A stretch of DNA of 64,000 nucleotides from Oscillospiraceae bacterium (GCA_020025675.1 JAHHRS010000002.1:1-64000), one strand, 5' to 3'. Counted from the stretch's first letter, positions 34,143 through 43,461 are shown. The notes: generated by a model not told the origin, from the sequence alone. A program made the numbers and translations.

Positions 34143-36101
34143 TTATGCAGCCAGAGGCTGTTTTTTAGCGCCGAAATATTGTATTGCAACAACGGCAGCA
34201 AAAAGAACGAAGCCCACAATATCGGTTATAACCGTGGGATCCATCATCATAAGACCGGCAACACATATTACTATTCGGCAGATCCAGTGCATTTTTCTGT
34301 ACAGGTAGCCGTTCATGGAAGCGGCAACACCGAAAATACCGATAAGTGAACTTACAACTATCATCACTACGCTGAGAGGTGTTGTGTCAATAAAGAGCAT
34401 GGCGGGGTTCAGGCAGAATATATAGGGAACCACAAAGGCACCTATTGCAAGCTTTGTAGCGTTTACACCGGTTTTCATGGGGTTTGACTTTGCTATGGCA
34501 GAGCCGGCATAAGCTGCCAGTGCTACGGGAGGTGTGATGTCAGCCACAATGCCGAAGTAGAACACGAAGAAATGAGCGGCAACCTTGGGAACACCTATTG
34601 TTATGAGAATAGGAGCACAGGTAGAGGCCATAATGCAGTAGTTTGCGGTGGTGGGAACACCCATGCCCAAAATTATGCAGCAAATCATGGTGAGGAAAAG
34701 CGCTACAAGAGTGGGATTTATAAAGCTGATCTGGGAGCTGATTGACACAACCCCGGATATAAGCTTTGAAGCAAGACCGGTGGCGGTTATGCAGCCGGCA
34801 ATTATACCCGCCATAGAGCAGGCAACTGCAACAGTAATAGTGCCTTTTCCGCCTGCCTCCAGGGCATCTAATATCTTCTTTATGCTTATTCTGTTTTCTT
34901 TATCGAAAAGACTGACAATAATAGTAACAAGAATGGCAACGGATGCGGAAAACTGCATTGTACGTGTTCCCGTAGTTACAAGGGCTACAAGAACCACCAG
35001 AGGCAGAAGCAGGTAAATGCGGCTCAGGAGCTTGCTGAATTTGGGAAGCTCTGAACGACTGATACCCTTTAGACCCAGCTTCTTGGCTTCAAGATGCACA
35101 GCAATAAATATGCCGGCAAAATACAAAACCGCAGGTAAAATGGCTCTTACAGCCACATAGCCATAGGTAACATTCATGTACTCTGCCATAAGAAAGGCAG
35201 CGGCACCCATAATGGGAGGCATTATTTGACCGCCGGTAGAGGCCGCAGCTTCAACGGCACCGGCAAATTCCGGTTTGTAGCCTGTCTTTTTCATCATCGG
35301 AATAGTTACGGAACCGGTGGTGACAGTGTTACCGACAGAAGAGCCGGAAACCATTCCACAGAGTGCGGAGGAAATAACTGCCACTTTGGCAGGACCGCCG
35401 GAGTAAGAACCGACAAGAGAGTTGGCCAGATTTATAAAGAAAGCGGCAATTCCCGTTCTTTCAAGAAAAGCTCCGAAAATAATAAATACAACTATGTACT
35501 TGGCACATACCTGAACCGGAGTGGAGAGAACACCGCCGGTAGTGTAGAAAAGAGTGTAAAGCAGGCGCTCAAGTCCGATACCTGTGGAAAAGGTATATAT
35601 AAGTATGGCTCCTGCAACGCAGAGAATAGGCCACCCAACGCATCTGCGGCACAGCTCCATCAGGCAGAGTATTCCCACTATACCGATGACCGTGTATAAA
35701 GGAGTCATTTTTGAGGCGCTGGTCAGAACCTTTACAAGTGTGTCATACTGGGCACAGTAGAAAAAGAAAGCGCCTGATCCGGCTATCATAAGAACAAAGT
35801 CGTACCACGGGATATGGTTTACACGGACGTGTTGCTTTGAAGCAGGATAAGTCAGATAGCCCATAATAATTATAAGGGCCATAAATATCGTAAGTCGTTT
35901 TTCCAGCGCCGCAACGCTCCAAAGAGTGGAGAAAATGCAGTACACGGAAAAAGCAACCATTATGAGACGTACTGCTAAACCGGTTTTTCCTTCCCATATA
36001 CGGGTGTTGGATTCACGGTCGTATTTACGCATCAACTCTTCAACGTCTTTTGCTGAGCTGTCATTGTGAATTTCAATTTTTTTCTCATCTTTATTTGACA
36101 T
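34143..36101 (-). CDS. TRAP transporter fused permease (TAXI type, 4TM/12TM)
   Basis: 652 residues, many membrane helices, combining the small (DctQ-like) and large (DctM-like) TRAP permease parts in one chain as is usual for TAXI systems. Conserved features include SGSSVGNTVTTGSVTIPMM, GGQIMPPIMGAAAFLMAEY and GMGVPTTANYCIMA. The ATG at 36099-36101 with AAGGAG upstream is chosen; earlier codons lack a site. It uses an ion gradient to import a solute delivered by the neighbouring binding protein. Confidence 0.93.
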   Translation of the reverse strand: MSNKDEKKIEIHNDSSAKDVEELMRKYDRESNTRIWEGKTGLAVRLIMVAFSVYCIFSTLWSVAALEKRLTIFMALIIIMGYLTYPASKQHVRVNHIPWYDFVLMIAGSGAFFFYCAQYDTLVKVLTSASKMTPLYTVIGIVGILCLMELCRRCVGWPILCVAGAILIYTFSTGIGLERLLYTLFYTTGGVLSTPVQVCAKYIVVFIIFGAFLERTGIAAFFINLANSLVGSYSGGPAKVAVISSALCGMVSGSSVGNTVTTGSVTIPMMKKTGYKPEFAGAVEAAASTGGQIMPPIMGAAAFLMAEYMNVTYGYVAVRAILPAVLYFAGIFIAVHLEAKKLGLKGISRSELPKFSKLLSRIYLLLPLVVLVALVTTGTRTMQFSASVAILVTIIVSLFDKENRISIKKILDALEAGGKGTITVAVACSMAGIIAGCITATGLASKLISGVVSISSQISFINPTLVALFLTMICCIILGMGVPTTANYCIMASTCAPILITIGVPKVAAHFFVFYFGIVADITPPVALAAYAGSAIAKSNPMKTGVNATKLAIGAFVVPYIFCLNPAMLFIDTTPLSVVMIVVSSLIGIFGVAASMNGYLYRKMHWICRIVICVAGLMMMDPTVITDIVGFVLFAAVVAIQYFGAKKQPLAA

Positions 36102-36140
36102 GCCAGGGTTACGCTCCTTTCTCTGTAACAAACAATATAA

Positions 36141-36173
36141 AAAGCTACGGCATTATAAAAGCGCCGTAGCTTT
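36141..36173 (-). terminator. Intercistronic hairpin between binding protein and permease
   Basis: An 11-bp stem (AAAGCTACGGC) with T-run on the minus-strand side, between the two TRAP genes. A leaky terminator or processing stem here would leave the permease at lower level than the binding protein. Confidence 0.75.
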
Positions 36174-36187
36174 GCAATGCAACACTA

Positions 36188-37147
36188 TTACTTGACGGAA
36201 GTTTCAAAACCCTTCTCAGCAAAGTATTTTGCGGCGCCGGGATGATAGGGAACATCTGTGATGGAGGAAGCGAACTCAAGATTCAGATCCACAGCCTTAC
36301 CATGCTGTATATCGGCACTGTTTTCAAATATCGTAGAGACAAATTTGTATATAGCGTCCTCTGACACATCATTTCTTGCCAAGACAACAGCACCCACAGC
36401 TACGGTCTGAACATCTTCGGGCATACCGTAAAGCTCAGCGGAAACGGTATTTTTGGTGTAGTAGGGAGACTTGGCTATAAGAGCGTCAACGTGCTCATCA
36501 TCAATACCCACAAGGTAGACCTGACCTGAGGTGGAAAGGTCGGTAATGGCATTTGTAGGAGCTCCGGCCACGATGAATGCAGCGTCTATCTTACCGTCCT
36601 TAAGGCTTTCGGCACTGTCTCCGAAACTCTGGTAGACAGGCTTAATGTCATTCTCAGTGAGACCGTAGGCTCCCAGAACGTCAATAGCATTAAAGTAAAC
36701 ACCGGAACCGGGAGCACCGATGGATACAGACTTACCCTTCAGGTCGGCAACAGTCTTAATATCCTTATTCATGGTGACTATCTGCACCTGCTCCATGTAG
36801 AGAGCAGCCACCACGGAAAAGTCCTTAACAGCACCGGTCTCGGCAAAAAGGTTTGTACCGTTGTAAGCATAACTCATAACGTCAGACTGGCAGAAACCAA
36901 GCTGAACAGCACCGGACTTCAGGTCTTCCACATTTGCCTGAGAACCGTTGCCGGCAACAGCAGTAACGTTGAGGCCTGCATTTGAGGAAACAAACTGAGA
37001 CAGAACACTTCCGTAAGCATAATATGTACCGGTGTCTCCGCCGGTGGTAAATACAAGAGACTCAGCCTTTTCACCGTCCTGACCGCCGCATGCACAGAGT
37101 GCAAAGACAAGGCAGAGTGCTGACACAATAGCAATAAACTTCTTCAT
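36188..37147 (-). CDS. TAXI-family TRAP solute-binding lipoprotein
   Basis: 319 residues. A signal peptide with lipobox (FALCACG) anchors it in the membrane. TTGGDTGTYYAYGSVL, LKSGAVQLGFCQSDVM and the GAPGSGVYF region are typical of TAXI binding proteins. The ligand is unknown (family members have been linked to C4-dicarboxylates, glutamate and similar acids, but none is proven here). The start has a GGAGGT site. It is the first gene of the two-gene operon. Confidence 0.94.
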   Translation of the reverse strand: MKKFIAIVSALCLVFALCACGGQDGEKAESLVFTTGGDTGTYYAYGSVLSQFVSSNAGLNVTAVAGNGSQANVEDLKSGAVQLGFCQSDVMSYAYNGTNLFAETGAVKDFSVVAALYMEQVQIVTMNKDIKTVADLKGKSVSIGAPGSGVYFNAIDVLGAYGLTENDIKPVYQSFGDSAESLKDGKIDAAFIVAGAPTNAITDLSTSGQVYLVGIDDEHVDALIAKSPYYTKNTVSAELYGMPEDVQTVAVGAVVLARNDVSEDAIYKFVSTIFENSADIQHGKAVDLNLEFASSITDVPYHPGAAKYFAEKGFETSVK

Positions 37148-37193
37148 TTTTTACCTCCGATTTAGTTTTGATATATAATATAATAATGTGTCT

Positions 37194-37222
37194 ATAATAC
37201 TACAACTAATTAAACTTTGCAA
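37194..37222 (-). promoter_or_regulatory. Promoter of the TRAP operon
   Basis: Minus-strand TTGCAA and TATTAT separated by 17 nt, about 46 nt before the binding-protein start. Confidence 0.6.
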
Positions 37223-37407
37223 GAGTAAATCGACAAATTGCAAATTTGTCATAAAAAATATCATATTTTTTTTCGAATATTTGCAAGAAAAGTCAACGAA
37301 TATCGGATAGAGAAATTATATAAAGGGTCATAAAACATAAAAAGGGCTTGCCAAAATGAGTAATTTAGGGGATAATTAAATAAAATGTTTAGGGAGGAAA
37401 ATGTAGA

Positions 37408-38244
37408 TTGTCATTTAGACTTATTGCCTTTGATTTGGACGGGACCCTGCTTGATGACAGCAAAGAACTGACGGCGGAAAACCTGGGCGCCCTCCGTGAA
37501 GCAGCAGAGCACGGCGTGGTGCTTGTACCGGCTACGGGACGTATTTATCCCGCAATCCCGGAATATTTAAAGAATTTAAGCTTTATAAGATACTATATTC
37601 TTACAAACGGAGCCTATGTTTACGATAGCTTAGAGGATAAAGTTATCTTCAAAGGAGAGATTCCATCTGAACTTGCCTTGCGCTGTATCCGATATATGGA
37701 CTCACTTCCTGTAATATATGATTGTTATCAGGATAATCAGGGCTATATGTCTGAAAGCATGTATAGCATTGCGGAAAGATTTTTCCCGGATCAGCCACAT
37801 ATGCTGGAAATGGTAAAACGGCTCAGAAAGCCGGTTCCCGATCTTTACCAATTTCTTGCTTCAAACGGAAAAGGTGTACAAAAGCTCCAGATGTTCTTTA
37901 TGGAAAAGGACATGGAACAGCGAGAGAGACAGTTAAAAACCTTTTCATCGGTTTTTCCTGAGCTGGCAGCTACAAGTTCTGTTAAAAACAACATTGAAAT
38001 TAACAGCATAGATGCCGGAAAAGGCAAGGCACTTATGGCGCTGGCAGAGCTTCTCAAAATAGGCAGGGAAGAAACGGCAGCATTTGGGGACGGAACAAAC
38101 GATATAGAGATGCTGAAAGCCGCCGGTTGCGGCATTGCTATGGAAAACGCATCAGACGAAGTAAAGTCTGCCGCAGACATTATAACCGCTAACAATAACG
38201 ACTCCGGAGTTGCAAAGGGAATAAAATTGCTTTTAGATAGATAA
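37408..38244 (+). CDS. Cof-type HAD phosphatase
   Basis: 278 residues. HAD motif I is FDLDGTLLDD, motif II is in TGR, motif III is the Lys in DAGKGKALM, and motif IV is FGDGTNDIEML. The cap is the C2B type. It starts at TTG with GGGAGG ahead of it; the ATG between them is followed at once by a stop codon. Such enzymes dephosphorylate sugar phosphates, FMN or PLP. It is 13 nt ahead of plsY and probably in one operon. Confidence 0.9.
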   Translation: MSFRLIAFDLDGTLLDDSKELTAENLGALREAAEHGVVLVPATGRIYPAIPEYLKNLSFIRYYILTNGAYVYDSLEDKVIFKGEIPSELALRCIRYMDSLPVIYDCYQDNQGYMSESMYSIAERFFPDQPHMLEMVKRLRKPVPDLYQFLASNGKGVQKLQMFFMEKDMEQRERQLKTFSSVFPELAATSSVKNNIEINSIDAGKGKALMALAELLKIGREETAAFGDGTNDIEMLKAAGCGIAMENASDEVKSAADIITANNNDSGVAKGIKLLLDR

Positions 38245-38257
38245 ACGGGAGAAGGAT

Positions 38258-38905
38258 ATGAATTTTAGTGTACCGGTACAGGTTTTAATAAGTATTGTTA
38301 TAGGCTATTTTTTGGGAAACATAAGTCCGTCATATGTAATAGGTAAAATAAAGGGATATGATGTGCGGGAAAACGGCTCTAAAAATGCGGGCGCTTCAAA
38401 TGTGCTTATAATTTCGGGCAAGCCGGCCTTTTTTGTTGTGGCGGTTATCGATATATTTAAAGCGTGGTTTTCCTTCTGGATATGTACAAGACTGTTCCCT
38501 GAACTGGAATATGCAGGCATCATTGGCGGAGTTTTCTGCGTTATAGGCCATATGTTTCCGCTGTTTCTGCATTTCAGAGGGGGAAAAGGCTTTGCCTGTC
38601 TGGCGGGGCTGTGCCTGGGATACAGTCCCAGAGTTCTGCTTCTTATGTTTTTCATAGCTCTTGGCATTGCCTTTATTACAAACTACGTCTCCATAGTAAC
38701 AAGCTCAATGTCAGTGATTTTCCCTATATATTACGGCGTTACAACAAGCTCATGGCTGGGAGCTGCCATACTGGCTATCCCGGCAGTGCCGATTTTCCTG
38801 AAGCATATGGAAAATTTCCGCCGCATAAAGGCCGGACAGGAGCTGCACATGAGTTACTTGTGGAAAAAAGATAAGGAGCTTGAAAGAGCGGGATACGAGA
38901 GATAA
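38258..38905 (+). CDS. plsY: Glycerol-3-phosphate acyltransferase PlsY
   Basis: 215 residues with about five membrane helices. The three PlsY motifs are visible: GSKNAGASN, GHMFPLFLHFRGGKG and KHMENFRRIKAGQE. It transfers the acyl group from acyl-phosphate to glycerol 3-phosphate, the first step in phospholipid synthesis. It is co-transcribed with the HAD phosphatase and ends at the hairpin 38931-38963. Confidence 0.95.
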   Translation: MNFSVPVQVLISIVIGYFLGNISPSYVIGKIKGYDVRENGSKNAGASNVLIISGKPAFFVVAVIDIFKAWFSFWICTRLFPELEYAGIIGGVFCVIGHMFPLFLHFRGGKGFACLAGLCLGYSPRVLLLMFFIALGIAFITNYVSIVTSSMSVIFPIYYGVTTSSWLGAAILAIPAVPIFLKHMENFRRIKAGQELHMSYLWKKDKELERAGYER

Positions 38906-38930
38906 TTAAACGGCCGCCGTTTTTACGCTG

Positions 38931-38963
38931 AAAAGCAGTAAACCTTTTCGGTTTACTGCTTTT
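38931..38963. terminator. Bidirectional terminator
   Basis: A 14-bp stem (AAAAGCAGTAAACC) with a TTTTC loop, between plsY and the convergent trxB. Confidence 0.9.
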
Positions 38964-38982
38964 TCTGTCTAAATAGGCAACA

Positions 38983-39888
38983 CTAAAGACTGTCTATATA
39001 TTCGCAGGCTGCAAGAGCTGCGGAAGTGCCGTCGGCAACGGCAGTGGTAAGCTGATGAACTTTTTTCCTGCGGCAGTCACCGGCTACGAAAATGTCAGGA
39101 GATATTGTGGTGCAGTTTTCGTCTGAATTTGCGTAACCCTCAGTATCCAGTACCATGAGAGGAGAGAAAGCGCCAATATCAGGTTTGTGCCCGATAGCTA
39201 CAAACAGTCCCTCTACATTAAGCTCTCTTTCTCCTGACGGAGTTTTAAGCAGGAGGGAGCGAAGCTCAGAATCGCCGTTAAGAGCTGTGATAGTGGAATT
39301 TAGGATAAATTCAACATTTTCTTTCTTTCTGAGGGCCTCTACCAGCTTCAATTCACCCCTGAAGCTATCCCTGCGATGGATAAGATATACCTTGGAACAA
39401 TTTTCACTTAAAAGCATTGCGTCCTGCAGTGCAGAATTGCCTCCGCCTGCCACAGCTACCGGCTTGTCTTTATAGAATATACCGTCGCACAGGGCACAGA
39501 AACATACTCCGTTTCCCACAAGGGCTTCTTCGTTTTCAAGCCCCAACATTCTGGGTTTTGCACCTGCTGCTATTATTACGGCTTTTGCCTCAAATTCTGC
39601 ACCGGAAAGACACTTTATAAGTCTGTGTCCGGGCTGTCCCATAATTTCCGAAACCTCTTCAAGCTCAACATCGGCACCCTGTTCCATGGCCTGATTGAGA
39701 AGCTTATCCCCAAGCTCTGCGCCGCTGACGGACACAAAACCCGGATAGTTTTCAACTCTCGGAGACCATGCTATCTGCCCCCCAAAGCCGTCCTTTTCTA
39801 TTACAAGTGCGGATTTTCCGGCCCGCCTTACATAGGTGGCGGCGGTAAGACCGGCGGGGCCTCCGCCTACTATAACTACATCGAACAT
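38983..39888 (-). CDS. trxB: Thioredoxin reductase (flavoprotein)
   Basis: 301 residues. The FAD loop is VGGGPAGLTAA, the redox pair is Cys131-Ala-Leu-Cys134 in FCALCDG, the dinucleotide loop is VAGGGNSALQDA, and the C-terminal FAD motif is FVAGDCRRK. The usual redox centre is CATC or CAVC, so CALC is slightly unusual. It reduces a redoxin with NAD(P)H. It follows nrdD by 48 nt, whose C-terminal redoxin domain is a likely substrate. Confidence 0.93.
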   Translation of the reverse strand: MFDVVIVGGGPAGLTAATYVRRAGKSALVIEKDGFGGQIAWSPRVENYPGFVSVSGAELGDKLLNQAMEQGADVELEEVSEIMGQPGHRLIKCLSGAEFEAKAVIIAAGAKPRMLGLENEEALVGNGVCFCALCDGIFYKDKPVAVAGGGNSALQDAMLLSENCSKVYLIHRRDSFRGELKLVEALRKKENVEFILNSTITALNGDSELRSLLLKTPSGERELNVEGLFVAIGHKPDIGAFSPLMVLDTEGYANSDENCTTISPDIFVAGDCRRKKVHQLTTAVADGTSAALAACEYIDSL

Positions 39889-39936
39889 GTTAATTTCCTT
39901 TCAAAAAAGGCCGACTGCTGTCGGCCTTTTCAGTTT

Positions 39937-42324
39937 TTAATTTGACTGTATGCTGTTAAGGTATTGCTTTATAGCACCTGCTCCTGCATACTTTTCATAT
40001 GTTCCGCCCTTGGTAATAACCAAAGTGGGAGCCTGCTTTACACCGTAGGAGGCGGTAAGCTCGGGATTTTCCTCTGCCATCAGCTTTTCGTACTTAAAGC
40101 CCGCCTTATCAAGATAGGAGCAGGCTATACGGCAGTTGGGACAGGTGGGAGTGGCAAAAAGTATTGCCTTATCCTCAGCGGGAGCTTCTGCTGCCTTTGC
40201 CTGAGGTGCTGCGGCAGGAGCGTCAGCATTGAGAGGGCCTTCGTGGCGCAGGTGAGAAGCACCGATGTCGTATACACGGCGATCCTTATATTCCTGAGCC
40301 TTTCCTGCGTTCCAGTTCTGTACAGGTCTGTAATAGCCGGTTATACGGCTGTATACCTCAGCGTTCTCTCCGCAGTGGGGGCAGGTAAACTGCTCGCCTG
40401 TCAGGTAGCCGTGGTTTTTGCACACGGAGTAGGTGGGGGAGAGGGTGTAGTAAGGCAGCTTATAATTTTCGGCTATCTTACGCACAAGGTTTGCGGCGGC
40501 TTCCCAGCTGGGGAGTTTTTCGCCTAAGAAGGCGTGGAAAACCGTACCGGAGGTATAGCGTGTCTGCAAATCGTCCTGAATGTCCAGAGCGTCAAAAATA
40601 TCTTCGGTGTAGTTAACAGGCAGGTGAGAAGAGTTAGTGTAGTAGGGAGTGCCGTCAGGCTCACCGGAGGTAATGATGTCGGGGAATGCCTCAACATCAT
40701 GCTTTGCCAAACGGTAGGATGTGGACTCGGCAGGGGTGGCTTCCAGATTGTAGAGGTCGCCGTAAAGCTCCTGATAGTCGCTGAGACGCTCTCTCATGTG
40801 ATCCAGAACCTGCTTTGTAAATTCCTGACACTCTGGGTGGGTCATATCTTTTCTTATCCACTTGGCGTTGAGACCGGCCTCGTTCATACCCACTAAACCG
40901 ATAGTGGAGAAGTGGTTCTCAAAGCTTCCCAGATAGTACTTTGTGTAGGGATACAGACCTTCGTTGAGAAGCTTTGTAATTACGTCACGCTTTATTTTAA
41001 GGGAGCGGGCGGCAATATCCATAAGCTTATCAAGGCGATTGTAGAAATCTGCCTCGTCGGATGAAAGATATGCAAGTCTGGGCATATTGAGAGTGACAAC
41101 GCCGATAGAACCGGTGCTTTCACCGGAGCCGAAGTAACCGCCGGATTTCTTTCTGAGCTCCCGGAGGTCAAGGCGCAGACGGCAGCACATAGAGCGAACG
41201 TCTGAGGGCTCCATATCGGAGTTTATATAGTTGGAGAAGTAGGGGGTGCCGTATTTTGCGGTCATTTCAAAAAGAAGCTTGTTGTTCTCGGTAGGAGACC
41301 AGTCAAAGTCACGGGTAATGGAGTAGGTGGGGATGGGGTACTGGAACCCGCGGCCGTTGGCATCGCCCTCAATCATAACATCGATGAAGGCCTTGTTTAC
41401 CATATCCATTTCCTTCTTGCAGTCGCCGTAAGTGAAGTCCTGCTCTTTACCGCCTACAATAGCGGGCAGGTCTTTAAGGTCTGCGGGAACAGTCCAGTCC
41501 AGAGTGATGTTTGAGAAAGGAGCCTGAGTTCCCCAGCGAGAGGGGGTGTTAACTCCGAAAACAAATGACTGAATGCACTGCTTTACCTCTTTATAGCTAA
41601 GATTATCAACTTTCACGAAGGGAGCAAGATAAGTATCAAAGGAAGAAAAAGCCTGAGCGCCTGCCCATTCATTCTGCATAATACCAAGGAAGTTTACCAT
41701 CTGGTTGCAAAGGGTGGACAGGTGACTTGCAGGAGAAGAGTTAATCTTTCCCGGAATACCGAGACCCTGAGTGATGAGCTGTTTTAAACTCCAACCGGCA
41801 CAGTAGCCGGTGAGCATGCTTAAATCATGGATGTGCATGTCGCAGTTTCTGTGAGCGTTGCTTATCTCATCGTCATATACCTCACTAAGCCAGTAGTTTG
41901 CAGTAATGGCGCCTGAATTGGAGAGAATGAGACCGCCTACTGAGTAGGTAACAGTGGAATTTTCCTTTACCCGCCAGTCCGAAACATTAAGGTACTTGTC
42001 CACTGTCTCTTTGTAGTCAAGGTAAGTGGAACCCATGTTGCGAAGTTTCTCTCTCTGCTTGCGGTAGAGGATGTATGACTTTGCAACACCTTCGTAGCCG
42101 CCGCGGGACAAAACTGCCTCCACGCTGTCCTGAATGTCTTCAACGGAAACAAATCCGTCCTTTATTTTATCCTGAAAGTCAGCAGTGACCTTCAAAGCGA
42201 GAAAATCTATAACGCTGTCGTTATACTGAGTGTCTGTTGCATCGAACGCTTTCTTTATAGCTGCGGCTATTTTTTTTATGTTAAAGTCAACCAGCTTACC
42301 GTCGCGCTTTATTACCTGATACAT
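39937..42324 (-). CDS. nrdD: Anaerobic ribonucleoside-triphosphate reductase with fused C-terminal redoxin domain
   Basis: 795 residues. An N-terminal ATP cone (MYQVIKRDGKLVDFNIKKIA) is followed by the class III catalytic barrel, a zinc site with CPHC, and the glycyl-radical motif RITGYYRPVQNWNAGK (Gly about 663). An Ala/Pro/Glu-rich linker (about 700-720) then leads to a thioredoxin-like domain of about 75 residues with CPNC near 728-731 and a cis-Pro in KQAPTLVI. The fusion is not present in the formate-dependent E. coli type. It reduces NTPs to dNTPs without oxygen. nrdG lies 22 nt upstream and trxB follows. Confidence 0.94.
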   Translation of the reverse strand: MYQVIKRDGKLVDFNIKKIAAAIKKAFDATDTQYNDSVIDFLALKVTADFQDKIKDGFVSVEDIQDSVEAVLSRGGYEGVAKSYILYRKQREKLRNMGSTYLDYKETVDKYLNVSDWRVKENSTVTYSVGGLILSNSGAITANYWLSEVYDDEISNAHRNCDMHIHDLSMLTGYCAGWSLKQLITQGLGIPGKINSSPASHLSTLCNQMVNFLGIMQNEWAGAQAFSSFDTYLAPFVKVDNLSYKEVKQCIQSFVFGVNTPSRWGTQAPFSNITLDWTVPADLKDLPAIVGGKEQDFTYGDCKKEMDMVNKAFIDVMIEGDANGRGFQYPIPTYSITRDFDWSPTENNKLLFEMTAKYGTPYFSNYINSDMEPSDVRSMCCRLRLDLRELRKKSGGYFGSGESTGSIGVVTLNMPRLAYLSSDEADFYNRLDKLMDIAARSLKIKRDVITKLLNEGLYPYTKYYLGSFENHFSTIGLVGMNEAGLNAKWIRKDMTHPECQEFTKQVLDHMRERLSDYQELYGDLYNLEATPAESTSYRLAKHDVEAFPDIITSGEPDGTPYYTNSSHLPVNYTEDIFDALDIQDDLQTRYTSGTVFHAFLGEKLPSWEAAANLVRKIAENYKLPYYTLSPTYSVCKNHGYLTGEQFTCPHCGENAEVYSRITGYYRPVQNWNAGKAQEYKDRRVYDIGASHLRHEGPLNADAPAAAPQAKAAEAPAEDKAILFATPTCPNCRIACSYLDKAGFKYEKLMAEENPELTASYGVKQAPTLVITKGGTYEKYAGAGAIKQYLNSIQSN

Positions 42325-42346
42325 ATACTTTATCCTCCTTTAAATT

Positions 42347-43039
42347 TCAAACTCCGCGGAGCTCCGCAGCGGGGACAAACTCTAATGCCGCATTACGAAG
42401 AAGCTCCATTTCCTTTTCGTCAAATGCTCCGAGACAATTATTGCAGAGAATGTCTCCGGAGTCTTTGAACTGCTGTAAATAATATTCCTTTGCGCCCTTT
42501 ATCCACTTTGCCGCCTCTTTTATACTCTCGGCGGTGTGCAGCCCCTTTACAGCAGTGGTTCTGAATTCATAATCCACAGTACCTAAAAGGAGAAAATCCT
42601 TTGAGCGCTCTATATCTGCCATATTGACTTTTACACCCACTGTCTTTTCGTAAAGAGCAGGGGAGTTTTTAATGTCCATGGCCACCCTGTCTACAAGCCC
42701 TGCCTTACAGAGCTCAATAAGCTTTTCGGGGAATGAGCCGTTGGTATCCAGTTTTACTTTATAACCAAGATCTTTTACTTTTTTAAGGAGCAAATCTATA
42801 TCCTTATGTAAAAGCGGCTCTCCGCCGGTTATTGCCACCCCGTCCAAAATGCCTTGACGTTTCTTTAAAAATGTCAGCACCGCTTCTTCACTGCTGTCAT
42901 GAACCATTCTCTCAGGCAGCACCAGAGAGGCATTATGACAGAAGGGACAGCGGAAGTTACAGCCACCTGTAAAGACAGTACATGCAACTTTGCCGGGGTA
43001 ATCCAGTAATGTTAGCTTTTGCAATCCGGAAATAAGCAT
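42347..43039 (-). CDS. nrdG: Anaerobic ribonucleotide reductase activase (radical SAM)
   Basis: 230 residues. The radical SAM cluster Cys are in GGCNFRCPFCHN (CX3CX2C) and the SAM-binding GGEP in ITGGEPLL. C-terminal LCNNCL is an extra Cys pair. The length and N-terminus (LQKLTLLDYPGKVACTVFTG) are typical of the NrdG subgroup that occurs with NrdD in Clostridia. It makes the glycyl radical on NrdD. It is the first gene of nrdG-nrdD-trxB. Confidence 0.93.
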   Translation of the reverse strand: MLISGLQKLTLLDYPGKVACTVFTGGCNFRCPFCHNASLVLPERMVHDSSEEAVLTFLKKRQGILDGVAITGGEPLLHKDIDLLLKKVKDLGYKVKLDTNGSFPEKLIELCKAGLVDRVAMDIKNSPALYEKTVGVKVNMADIERSKDFLLLGTVDYEFRTTAVKGLHTAESIKEAAKWIKGAKEYYLQQFKDSGDILCNNCLGAFDEKEMELLRNAALEFVPAAELRGV

Positions 43040-43112
43040 AAGAAAAAGCCTCCAGTCCTATTTACCACTTGCAATATAATATCCGCAAACATTCATTTTG
43101 TCAAGGAGCAAA

Positions 43113-43128
43113 TTACAACATATTGTGT
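43113..43128 (-). promoter_or_regulatory. NrdR-like box, proximal
   Basis: Minus-strand ACACAATATGTTGTAA, about 12 of 16 positions of the NrdR consensus (aCACwATATaTwGtgt). It lies about 75 nt before nrdG. Confidence 0.6.
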
Positions 43129-43153
43129 TGTAACCGACTTGCAACCTCTAAAA

Positions 43154-43169
43154 CCACAAAATATGGTGT
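43154..43169 (-). promoter_or_regulatory. NrdR-like box, distal
   Basis: Minus-strand ACACCATATTTTGTGG, about 13 of 16 positions of the NrdR consensus. It is 41 bp (about four helical turns) from the proximal box in the same orientation, a spacing typical for NrdR pairs. It overlaps a GGTGTCA/TGACACC inverted repeat (43165-43199). Confidence 0.6.
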
Positions 43170-43324
43170 CAACCCGGGTAACGTACCCAAGATGACACCG
43201 TTTAATATTCTACATCATCTCGCATGAAAATTCAATAGTTAAAGTGTTTTTGAAACGTATAAAAGAGTATGGCGTGAAAGGAATAAAATGTGTAAAAAGA
43301 ACAAAAATAAAAATCGACTGCATT

Positions 43325-43426
43325 AAAAAAAGTGCGGACTGAAAAATTTTTCAGTCCGCTAACAGGGTTGTGGGATAAAGATATGAGCCGGGTCTTTCAT
43401 TTTGAAAGACCAATTGGATAAGCTGT
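43325..43426 (-). ncRNA. Candidate small RNA upstream of nrdG (minus strand)
   Basis: A promoter-like pair on the minus strand (TTTACA at 43456-43461, TATTCT at 43433-43438, 17-nt spacer) is followed by about 100 nt with a GGTCTTTCA/TGAAAGACC hairpin and a strong 13-bp palindromic stem (GCGGACTG then A-run, 43334-43359) with seven T behind it. The RNA could instead carry a 13-codon frame starting MKDPAHIF, but it has no ribosome site. No known family was recognised. Confidence 0.4.
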
Positions 43427-43432
43427 GAGTAT

Positions 43433-43461
43433 AGAATAGTACAAGTTAAAGCTTTTGTAAA
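43433..43461 (-). promoter_or_regulatory. Candidate promoter of the small RNA
   Basis: Minus-strand TTTACA-17 nt-TATTCT. The match is fair only. Confidence 0.4.
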
